Source: Cryptomeria japonica
Lineage: Eukaryota > Streptophyta > Pinopsida > Cupressales > Cupressaceae
Length of the DNA stretch: 64,000 nucleotides
Assembly (NCBI RefSeq): GCF_030272615.1
Contig: NC_081412.1
Coordinates: 479,537,157-479,601,156 of the forward strand
Direction: 5' to 3'
Positions within the stretch are counted from its first letter, which is position 1, and each line of letters opens with the position of its first letter. Below, one piece after another: positions 12,601 through 25,515 of the stretch. Under the pieces are notes generated by a model. The model saw only the letters and a program-made list of their open reading frames with translations. It searched no databases and was not told the DNA's origin. A program made the position numbers and the translations under genes.

Positions 12601-13735
12601 GACCCCTTAAGACATGACATCATGTCGTTAGGTGTCATATGGTGTCTTAAGGGGTCATATGGTGTCCCATGAACCCTTATGACCTCTTAGGACACCATAT
12701 GACCCCTAATGACACCATATCGGATCACTTTGGGTCCTAAGGGGTCATATTTTGTCCTACGACCCCTTAGGACACTATATGACCCCTAACGACATGATTT
12801 GGTGTCTTAAGGGGTCCTATGGTGTCGTTAGGGGTCATATGGTGTCTTGGGACACCATAGGACTCCTTCAGACACCAAATTGTGTCGTCAGGGGTCATAT
12901 GGTGTCCTAAGGGGGTCGTAAGACACAGTATGGCCCTTAACCACATGATTTGGTGTCTTAAGGGGTTTCTATGGTGTCATTAGGGGTCATATGGTGTCCA
13001 TAGGGGTCATATGGTGTCTTGGGACACCATAGGACCCCTTAGGACACAATATGACCTAAAGCGACCCAATATGGTGTCATTAGGGGTTATATGGTGTCCT
13101 AAGAGGGTCATAAGGGTTCATGGGACACCATTTGACCCCCTTAGGACACCATATGACCCCCTAACGACATGATTTGGTGTCTTAAGGGGTCCTATGGTTG
13201 TCCATAGGGGTCATATGGTGTCTCGGGACACCGTACGACCCATTATGACACCATATTGGGTTGCTTTGGGTCATATGGTGTCCTAAGGGGTCATATGGTG
13301 TCCTACAACCCCTTAGGACACCATATGACCCCTTCAGACACCATATTTGGTCGTTATGGGTCATATTATGTCCTAGTGTGTCATATTGTGTCATATGACC
13401 CCTTTAAGACATCATATGACCCCTTAGGACACACATTAAACTCCTAATGACACCATATTGGGTCGCTTTGGTCATATGGTGTCTTATGACCCCCTTAGGA
13501 CAACATATGACCCATAACACACAATTCGGTGTCTTAAGGGGTCATATGGTGTCCTAGCACACCATATGACACTTATGGACACCATATGACCCCTAATGAC
13601 ACCATAATGGTGTCATAAGAGGGTCGTATGTTGTCCTTAGGAGTCATATGGTGTCCCATGAACCCTTATTGCCCCTTAGGATGCCATACGACCCGTTATG
13701 ACACCATATTGGGTTGCTTTGGGTCCTATGGTGTC
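9698..13735. repeat. 4-kb minisatellite of ~20-bp words in both orientations
   Basis: The word GGTCATATGGTGTCCTAAGG and its reverse complement alternate across the whole block, with variants such as GGTCGTAGGACACAATATGA and GACATGATTTGGTGTCTTAA. A higher-order unit of 170 bp is visible: ACATGATTTGG recurs at 9908, 10078 and 10248, with later copies near 10697, 12150, 12790 and elsewhere. Because direct and inverted copies are mixed, any single strand could fold into many hairpins. Reading frames here are repeats of the satellite and are not genes. Confidence 0.93.
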
Positions 13736-14420
<685 letters not shown>

Positions 14421-14484
14421 AATATCATATACTAATTTATTTATAAATTAATATATTAATAAACAAATCTAGTTAGAGAATTTA

Positions 14485-14535
14485 TTGATTAAAATCGGAT
14501 ATTCGATTATCCGATTATATTGGATATCTGATTTT
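14485..14535. repeat. Third cluster of the TCGGATATC motif
   Basis: AAAATCGGATATTCGATTAT, CCGATTATATTGGATATCTG and ATTTTTG follow each other. The match to the clusters at 196-300 and 9500-9660 suggests that the minisatellite and CT block belong to the same mobile unit, or lie between two related units. Confidence 0.5.
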
Positions 14536-16808
14536 TGTTGTCAAATTTTAAAATTTCAAATTTCGGCTCGGGAATGCTTTGGTATTTGGCTTGGAAGTGA
14601 CAAGCCTAGAAAGTCAACTGAAAAAATGTGTTTTTCAGTATTCCTTGATTTTCCAAACTTTACACTGGTGGTTGACGACTTTTTTTGTAGCAGAAATTGA
14701 TAAAACAAAAAGGGTTTTTTAAAGACATTCCTAGCTTTCCAACAATATAAGGCTTGTCTTGTTTCGACTTTAATAAATAATTATTATTTATTTTCTAATT
14801 GAATTCTGACAATAGTCCTGATTCATATACTAATTGAAAAAACACTCATAACTTTCAAACAATATAACATTTTTTGAATCCGAAACATGCATCACATCCT
14901 ATGCTTTGTCTACTATCACAAAAAATTAAAAAAAATTAAATTTCATTAGGTTTTGACCAAGTTAATGTGGTCAGACGTAGGAGTTTCTGAATTTCTGAAA
15001 AGCTGTAGTAAAAAATTCATAAATAATTATTTACTTTATAAAAAAAAAATTTTAAAAATGTTTCACATCCAGACATGAGTCTAATACTTATATTATATAT
15101 ATTATAAAAAAATATTATGATTTGATTGTGATTAGGGTGGTCAGACATACATGTACTTCTTTTTTTTTTCCTGAAATTTTAGTACCACTGCATTGAAATT
15201 TGAAATTTTCATCAAATAGGATTTTTTTTTTCCAAAAAAAAACTAGTATCTTAGAAACTACATTCAATTTTATATATATTCTCTTCTTACATATTTTAAA
15301 AATAATGTTCACAACTTATTCAAATTTTCATGTCAAGTTGCATAACTCTGATTTTCTGAAATTTCATTGCCACTTAAGGGCCTATTTTGACACACCATGA
15401 TCCTGCACATACCCTAATTAAAGATTATACTAATTCATATCAGAAGTACAAAACATTAACTTCCTTTATTAACCTCTAAGGTTATTGTAGCATGTCATGA
15501 TAATCTTGATGTACACCCTTTCATGATTCAATTAAAGATCATTTGTTTGTTTGATGAATGTGTCACAAACTTGCATACCATAAGACTATTAATTTTCTAA
15601 TGGAATTTCAAATATTTAGACATGTAATGGAATTAAATCATGATTAGCTATGCTTGTGAAGGTTTTTTTTAGGTCCACTTAATATTAAAATCCTTTTTAC
15701 ATATAGATGTAATGTTTCAAGTCAAAAGTTTCTTTAGGGCTAGCATAATTCTTTTTCCTTTATGAATTTTATTCATATATATGTAAAAAAATTTAGGAGT
15801 TGAGTTTAATAGTGTTCATGCAACCTTCGCTTTTAAATTTGTAAATTTCTTATGTTTGATAGACATTTTGTTTTTACCATTCAATTAATATACATTTAAC
15901 TTCAACATTAAATAAGTCATTGAAGTTTCCTCTTCTTAAAAATATTTTAGGTTAGAGCTTCAAGGATATAATAGGGTCATTGGTATAAATTGATATTAAC
16001 AAAAATTTGCTTGATTGAGTTAAATGGAGAAAAATACATTTTAGATTTTAGCCATTTTAAAGGGTCTACAACTATGGCAAGGTCTACTTTTAATTGTTAA
16101 CAAAAACAAGCTCAATTCGATAAACTGGAATTTGTTTCCTTGCATTACCCATTTATGAATATATAATAGGCATTTGTATGGGCTATTGCCAAGGCAAGGC
16201 ATGTGTCTGGTGATATCTTAACTGGGTATTAATTGAAATGAGCTTAATTGCATTAAGTGTCAAAAAAACATGCACCATGGATAATCCATAAATGGTGATA
16301 GGAGCTTTCATCAATATGAGAAAATAATGATGGGAGCTTTCATCAATATGAGAAAATGACGATGGGTTAAACAATTGCTCAGAATCCAAAGGAATACATA
16401 TAAATGTGGGGGGCTTCTTGTTTGTTTGTTTGTTCAAATGGCCTAGAAGAGCTCTTTGCCATAGTTGATTGGTGCCTTTGTTTCCTCAACATATATATTG
16501 GTCCATGGTGTTTTGGGTGGTTCCCAACAATCACAAATCCCTCTCTAGTTATGTTCACTTAGGTAGTTGTTTTTCATATGGGATGCATTTAGTTCTAGGA
16601 TAAAAAAGTGTTTGTAATATATTGAGTTTAGTTGACAAATTTACCATAGGATTGGGAATGCCATATTTCATAGACCTAACACTTTCATATGATTCATGAG
16701 TTTGTATATAGTTTTATAAAGAATTTGAACAATAGTCAGCTTCTTGTTATCTAACATGACAAATGCTATCTAAGCGCACCTTCATTTATAGGAAAATATG
16801 TTTAAAAT

Positions 16809-16937
<129 letters not shown>

Positions 16938-19900
16938 TGAGTTATAGATATGGTTTATTAAGTTGATTTTAGGTTTAAATGGGAACTTTTTCATATGTCA
17001 GTTTGAATATGAAGAGGTCACTAAATATTACCTTTTTATATATATCTACAAGATATCTAATACCACTTGTCAACACATTTATCTATTGAAGTATAAGAAT
17101 ATAAAATGTAAACTTATTTTATATACTATCTTATAAATATAGATCCCTCTACATCATTTAGGAACTTTATCAACCCTATGGAAGTGGTGTTTTTGAGGTG
17201 GATTCTTGATTATTGTCTTCAAAATAATATTTAACCATTTTTTATTGTTACACTATATTAAAATATTTACCTTGAGATATTCTAAAAAAATTCTAAGGTA
17301 AGGATAACTCCACCAAAACAAAACAAGTTTCAATATAACACCTTAAAAAAATTTAAAAATGAGGTCTACTAATGATGTACACTGTGTCCTAAGAGCCCCT
17401 TACTATTCCCAACTAGGGTTTCTTTTATTCTTCTCAACTTAAACTGCAACACTCTCTCCACAAGTACTTAATCCAAGGGCAAGGTTATTGTGCTTGCAAG
17501 TTGTGATGGGTGAACATTATTTTTTCGTGCCTCCTTTAACTATGTAGCCTTGCTTCATATTATGTTTTTTATTATTTTATTAATTAAATTTATTTTCCAT
17601 TACTCATGTCATGCATGTAGATATGTTAAATAACATTAAAATTATCACAGACTAATCTTTTATCCACTAAAGGATAGAATCCTTTTGTGAATTTTTTCTT
17701 TAAAATGTATACAAAATAGCCATTATGAAAGTATATATAGAGAATAGAAGTGAAGTAAATTAATCAAGATTTCTAATATTGATAAATATATTGGTCCCTC
17801 CAAATAACACTATGAATGACATAACATGTCACACAACAATAATAGGTAGAACCATTAAATCTATGGACTTAATCTTAGAAGATTTGTGACTAAATACAAT
17901 GCCCTATTAGACCTTGATTCCAAGCAATATGCATAAATTTGATGGTAGCTTAAACTCTACTATACTTTGATTTCTACAAAAATTTCCTCTCTCTTTGATG
18001 TCTTTGACTTTGACACCTATCTTTTTATTAATGGTTGAACATGGAAAATTTATAATCTTGAACCTCAAAAATAAGGTTTAGAACTAAAATATGTAAGTTA
18101 CTCTCTTGAATTGAGATATACTCCCTATCTACTAATAGATCATTACATTTATTTGCACATGGATATTCTTATTTTCTTTCCAACCAATATTGTCATTATT
18201 TTTCTTACTTTATGGTTCTCCAATGTGTGATTTTGTTCCTCATTGGCAATAGAGAAGTTAGGGTTACTATAACTTGACCATGTTTGTGTGTAACATTTCC
18301 CTCAAACTAAGTTACTTGTTTGTTATAGAAAGAAAAAAAAACACACATAAATCTCCAAGAGACTTTTCTCAAATAAATAATGTATTATGCTTTAATTTGG
18401 TTTGAATTATGTAAAGTTTATTATTATTATTTAGTTATGTGTTACATGGTAATGGTTAAATTTATATATTTATGTTGTTTATAGAAGATTTATGTTTTAA
18501 ATGTATTTATAGACAAACGCTATAATCTAATATAAATTTAGATCTTTTGTTTTATAGTATTTGTTTATTCTATTATACATCCTTTTATACATTAATCACT
18601 TATCTCCTTTCTAATATTCACAAATCTTTACTTATTTACATAAAATTGTTTTTTTTCGTTCTCATGCTTGCATTTGTTCCCACATTCGCTATCCATTGTG
18701 ATCTTGTCCATTTTCTATTTTGATATTAGTAAATTTATTCAATATTTGATGGACTTGACCAAGTACAAATTTGCATGATAGATGTTATGTCCTTATATTT
18801 GAAGACCTTTAATGCACAAATTCTAAGAATTCATGTAAGTCAAATAGCAATCACATTTGCACAATTCAATGGGTGTACTAAAAGGAATCTAGCTCACCAT
18901 AATTGATCTACAATCATTGGCATGAATGAAGAATATTGTTTTCAATATTTTTCAAATCACATGGGTTAATATAAGTTATAGTGCTTTGTGACCTAATGAA
19001 AGTTCTACAAAGTATTTTGAGATACTTTCATATTCCCAAATATTCTACAAAATTTCAAAAAGAGGATTATGTTAAATAAGTAAACTACATAATAGAAAGT
19101 AACTAAATACATAGCACAAGTTTGTCGGTACAAAACAAGACTATGATCAAGATTTAGTCCTAGAAACTTAGACTTATTTATACACAAAGTTGATAGAAAA
19201 TCCAAAATGACCATTAGTTTGACATTGCTTGTTCATGGTCCCAATCCTTGCCATATTAAAGTCTACTCCATTTTTGTCTATAATTCATCGAGCTTAAGTA
19301 CACCTATTTCCTACTTACATTTGCACACAATTCTAAGACCAAGCTCAATTTCCTCAATTGTCAAGTCATAATAATAATTGATTATACTAATGTGCATGCA
19401 TTTGTATTAACTAGATCAACCTAAGAGATATTTATTTTTCCTCACAATTATACTTCACTTATGTTTTTAAATGTTCACTATTTATATTTGTGTTTATCTA
19501 TATTCATGGCATTTTCTATTTATTTTTATTTTCAGATTAGATGAATATCTTAAGTTCAATAATATATTAATAAATGATATATTCTTCCATTTGATATAGT
19601 TCATGTTACAATTCCTATTAATATTAACTTAATTAACCCTAATTCATTTACACTAATATTAGAGACAACCAAACATGTTTAAAATATTATATGTATAAGC
19701 GAAATGCCTACAACCATCTGAATGGTTTGTACAATGCTCTGTTTCCCTAAATGATTTTAAGGCAGTAATATATTGTATCCGCTCTGTGTTGGGTATCTTG
19801 AGGCCTCTCTTATGTAAATCTTCAAGTATTCTCAGTTGATTTGGTGTTAGATAAAGATTCTATCTTGAAGTCACTGGTTGTTGAAATGAACAACAGTACT

Positions 19901-20040
19901 CCTACAGTTTAAGCTTGCTATATAACCATAGTTTAAATAAATCACAGACTGATTTGGCCCTCTAAGATTTGTTCATCAGAAAACAATCTAGATGATGTCT
20001 GTCAAGTGCACACCCTAAACAAGCTTTTTCTCTAGTCTGG

Positions 20041-20122
20041 ACTGCAGAACTGGTCATATTTTTCTTATAAAAAATTCTAAGACTGCAGAACTGGTCATAT
20101 TTTTCTTATAAAAGATCTTAGA
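20041..20122. repeat. 41-bp tandem duplication in the GGPP synthase upstream region
   Basis: ACTGCAGAACTGGTCATATT, continuing as TTTCTTATAAAA, occurs at 20041 and again at 20082. It lies about 570-640 bp upstream of the start codon, so it could duplicate a regulatory site. Any regulatory role is inference. Confidence 0.8.
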
Positions 20123-20682
20123 ATGTAATAGTTTTAAATGTTTTTGATCTGATTAAGTGCACTTCATGATTTATCATTTCTCTTTTCAGATTACAATAAT
20201 CGAGATCATAGAATGTGATCTCAAATATTAATATAAAATATTTATCCAATTCTGAAAATTTCTATATAATTCAAAAAAAATTGATATTGTAATCCAAAAA
20301 CATTGATATTGAGGATATGTACAAATAATAACGAGTCAACAGTTGCTTGAAATTTTGAAGGGAAAACGGCCAAGCAATGGCATATCGAATAAGCTATGGA
20401 TTGTCCTCATATGTTGGCCACCAAATTATTCTTTTGTATTACTCTTCGATCATCTCAAGTGGTATCTTGAAAGCTTGTCATTTGTGAGATCCATCTTATT
20501 ATAATTAGCTTTCAGTTTGAATCACACATTCACACCCGAAAGAAAGAGGAGCAGCACCAGGAATCGTCCAGCATAATCTTTGATAGTTTCTTCTGCTCCT
20601 TGGGCACCTGTGTGTAGCATTTGAATTATCTAGATTTTGTTACTCAGAGATTTTGTAAGAGCTGGTACATAGTAAGTTATAG

Positions 20683-21964
<1,282 letters not shown>

Positions 21965-22489
21965 AAATGGTCTAAAAAGTAGGAAATAAATTATTTTGAG
22001 TTTGTATGATCTGAGGGTCAATATAACAAAGTAAAAGGGGCTTCAATAACAGTGGAAGAAGGTTGGTTATTGTAGTCCTTTGTGGCTGATCCTAAACTAC
22101 TGTTGGTTTTTTATGGGTAAATGTCCCTGCCCAATAATCGTTTGCCATATCTTTCCATGGCTCCTTTCGGGTCAGTTTGATGATCATTATGTTTTAATGA
22201 TGACTGTTTTAGTCATGTTATATCAGGCCAGCTTGTTTAAGTCTCCATAACAGCGTCTTGACTGGCAGAAAGATGGCTCAAAGTGTCTGTGTTTTTTATA
22301 ATTCTTCAACACAAAAGAAACAAGGTACTGAAGAATAGATGTTTGGTGGACAGAATTGGTGGTTTGATCTTCTGTATGAGTTTTTCAATTGCAAAATATC
22401 TTTTATGATACTTCTTTTTTCTAAAAGCTGACGATAATTTCCAAAGGTGTGGTGATGAGTTAATTTCAATTGGCTTTTTAGTTTAGGAA
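21965..22489. other. 3' flank of the GGPP synthase gene
   Basis: No gene recognised. AATAAA (21986-21991) lies about 130 bp after the stop codon and is a plausible polyadenylation signal. Confidence 0.5.
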
Positions 22490-22504
22490 TTTTTATCTAT
22501 TGAG

Positions 22505-22590
22505 TTATATGGTTTCAATTGTCTTAGTGGTGGAGAACTTGTGTTTTTGATATAGAGGTTGCAAGTTCAAATCCAAAAGAGGTGGGGTAT
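22505..22590 (+). mobile_element. tRNA-derived SINE relic
   Basis: TGTCTTAGTGGTGGAG resembles a Pol III A box and GCAAGTTCAAATCC (22561-22574) resembles a B box, about 35 bp apart as in tRNA-headed SINEs. No poly-A tail or target duplication was found, so this is a tentative relic. Confidence 0.4.
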
Positions 22591-22616
22591 TTGTTTTTTC
22601 TCTTTCTTCAATTGAA

Positions 22617-23210
22617 CCTAAACTTGATCTATTATTATTTAAACTCATTTCGAGTAACTAATCTTGATCCTCATCACAAGTTCAAATCCTAAGGGGAAGG
22701 TAAGGTATATATGCCTTGATCCTAATCACAAGTTCAAATCCCAAGGGGATAAGATAAGGTATGTATGCCTCAATTAGAAGCCATCTATAGACACATATAC
22801 TATATTTTAGCAACTTGCCTCAACTCAATACAAATAAAGTTTATTCATTTTATTCATTTTCTTCTTCAATTAAACCTAAACTTTATCTATTATCATTTAA
22901 ACTCATTTCTAGTAATTAATCTTGATCCTCATCAAAAGTTCAAATCCCAAGGAAGTAAGGTAATGTATATATGCCTTAATCCTAATCACAAGTTCAAATC
23001 CCAAGGCAGTAAGGTAAGGTATGTATGCCTCGTTTGTAGCTTAGAAGCCATCTACAGACCCATAAACGATTTTTTAGTAGTGTGCCTCAAATCAATACAA
23101 CCAAACTTTATTTATTTTATTCCTTTTCTTTCTTCAATTAAACCTAAACTTTATCTATTATCATTTAAACTCATTTCTAGTAACTAATCTTGATCCTCAA
23201 TTTTAATCTT
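22617..23210. repeat. ~258-bp tandem repeat, about 2.3 units
   Basis: CCTAAACTT(G/T)ATCTATTAT recurs at 22617, 22875 and 23143. Each full unit contains an internal duplication of about 50 bp with AAGTTCAAATCC and GTATGCCT. A reading frame across it follows the repeat and is not a gene. Confidence 0.85.
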
Positions 23211-23317
23211 TGAAAGAGACTTCACAAGTTCAAATTTGACAACCGTAGGGTATGCACGTCTCATTTGTAGCATAGTTACGTGCCTCCTACATGGAGCGCA
23301 AGGTAGTCCCTTATACT

Positions 23318-23468
23318 ATAAGGCATCCATAGACTCAAAAATAGATTGTCTAAAATCATGGAATATTAAAAGATCCATTTCTCTTACACTATCAGAGAGA
23401 GAGAGAGAGAGAGCTAGGGGGAAACAATAGATATAGGGAAGGGTTGAAATAAGAGAGAGGAAAAGAGG

Positions 23469-23533
<65 letters not shown>

Positions 23534-23847
23534 GATTCTCCATTTGTTAGATCATATTGATAGATGTGTGACAACACTTACTTTTTACTATGAAGATTCA
23601 GTTACCACAAGCAATAGAGTATGTGCTAGCATTTATGCATTCTTCCCATAGAAAAAGTTACTAGATTTACCTTCATAATCCAAGTATATTTTTTGTTGTC
23701 TTCCTCAAGGGAGAGTATTCTTTGGGACAAGTGGAATCAAGGGATACTTGACTACATTCTCTCAACATTGAGTATCTTTTCGTACTCTTATGAAGAGTGT
23801 AAGAGGCGCTCCTCCCTTTGCAAGATCATATGGCTTCAGATACCTTT
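23318..23847. repeat. Duplicated locus, copy 1 left part
   Basis: From ATAAGGCATCCATAGA through the GT/GA microsatellite to TTCAGATACCTTT, this matches 31994 to about 32725. Copy 1 is interrupted here by element A and resumes at 31775-31990. It has no recognised gene, although a few short frames are shared between the copies. Confidence 0.85.
23394..23531. repeat. GA / GT compound microsatellites
   Basis: (GA)n at 23394-23413 and (GT)n followed by (GA)n at about 23471-23530. Confidence 0.95.
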
Positions 23848-25462
23848 TGGTGCAAGGGCACAAGCCTCAATTTCATAATTTATTGATTGAAAACTTAATA
23901 TTTTTGATAGAAAGGTGTTGGGAAGGATCAAAGAATCCTTTGTTTATGTTTTGTTTTGTAATAAGGTCCTAATTGTCCATTTTGTAAGGCCTAGTGGCCT
24001 AGAGTACATTATAAACCCTATGGTCAACTATGGTCAAAGGGACTTAAGATGAGTAGATTTAGGGAGTCAAGGTTGTTTTGGTCTATATCCATTTCAATGT
24101 GTTTAGGTCCCTAGGTTGATGATAAAATTAGTTTGAATGGCAAAATGCAAAAATTGTCAAAAATTGTCAAAAATTGACAAAGTTGTCAATTTGTAAACCA
24201 ACTTTTCAAAAAGTTGTTGTAATTAGTTTTCCAATGTTCATAACCATCTAAAATCAGTTTGAACATTTTGGAAAAACTATAAAATTCCTCAACAAACTCG
24301 TTTGGGGGTTGGTGTGGTCGAAATTTGTGAAACTTGACATTTGAAATCAATAAAAAAACTGTATTTTCCAAAAAATTTGTTGTTCTTTTGGTTGGTACGG
24401 AATTTCTCAACCTCCAAACTGAAAAATTATTTGATGGGGAGTTAGAGGGGTGAAATACCTTTCTTTTGAGTCCAACCAGAGGTTCTGAAGTGGAGTTTTG
24501 AGCGAGTTATTGTGTAACAGTCCAAAACAGCCTGTGAAAAGGGCATACACCAAGGGTTTCATCTTTTCTTTCCCTTTTCTTCCAATCTAATCATGGCAAA
24601 AGTATAAAACTTGGTTGGATGGAAGATCTGGGAGTGTACTATGATATTCAAGAGGTTTCATACCAAGATAATGCAGCTGGAGATTATTTTCTTCAAGTTC
24701 GAAGCCAGGCATCCCCATGTGACTGGCATACAGTGGTGAAGAAGACTTTGACATTTCCCCATAATTTTTTATCAAATGCAAACCAAGACTTGTAACTTTG
24801 GATTTGGTGTTTTTTTTATTTCTCCAAGGTGTTCCAATTTCTTCCCTTGATAAATTTCCAATTTTAAGGGTAGTTCCTTTGTTAAAGTGCTCATTTAGCC
24901 CCATTTAGCCTAGTTGAGGGTTTACTAGAAATGGTATTTGTAGAAGGTTCTAGATCAAACCATTTTGGAAAAAGTGCTGTCCTAGGTTGTTAATGGTGAA
25001 TATAAATTAAAATTGCTTGGTCCTTTGTAGTTTTTGGGAGAGAAACCAAAAAGTCACTTTTGAGGGCTAGTTGGCTAGAATAGCCATTTTGCACTTTGAC
25101 CCCTTTGAGACTTGATCAACCCAATCTGAGGGTTGTTTATCATCATTTGAGGTTTTTGGATCCTAATAAACTTGATTTGAGTCTTTGTGGACTTGTAGAA
25201 CTATTTTGGAGGGGTGTGAGCCATTTGAGCAACTTTTGAGCACTTTGCCTATGGGGTTGACAAACCAAAGTTGATAACCTTTGTAAAATGTCTCAGTGGG
25301 GAATTATGGGGATGAAAACAATTGAAATGAGACATTTATTTGTTTCTTGTTAAGGTGTGAGGTCTGGTTGGGAAAATCCCGATTGAAAGGGATTGGGTTG
25401 CCAGTTGAGCAAGTGAGCAACTTGGAGCATTTTCAAGTTGTTGGAACCATACCTCTACATCA
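23848..25462 (+). repeat. 5' LTR of element A
   Basis: 1615 bp, TG...CA, matching 30156-31774 end to end. AGTATAAAAC at about 24600 is a possible TATA box; the 3' LTR has a changed base there. Antisense reading frames in it (24587-24904 and the copy at 30959-31216) are repeated only because the LTR is. Confidence 0.93.
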
Positions 25463-25464
25463 AT

Positions 25465-25476
25465 TGGTATCAGAGC
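25465..25476 (+). promoter_or_regulatory. Primer-binding site of element A
   Basis: TGGTATCAGAGC, two bases after the LTR end, is the usual complement of the 3' end of initiator tRNA-Met. Confidence 0.92.
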
Positions 25477-25515
25477 AAGTGTGATCCTTAGGAGAAGGAT
25501 TGTTTTAGTTTAGCC

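Noticed and set aside
9754-13447. Frames with repeated HHMTPNDTIW-type text on both strands
   Set aside because: Translation of the minisatellite; present on both strands, no start context, no domain.
9698-13735. Possible CRISPR-like array
   Set aside because: Repeats are in both orientations, spacers are not unique, and the DNA is plant nuclear.
22505-22590. Functional tRNA gene
   Set aside because: A- and B-box-like words only; no cloverleaf, acceptor stem or anticodon arm could be built.
22765-23187. 140-residue plus-strand frame downstream of GGPPS
   Set aside because: Follows the 258-bp tandem repeat and has low-complexity composition.
24587-24904. Antisense frame shared by both LTRs of element A
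   Set aside because: Conserved only because LTR copies are alike; no domain or start context.
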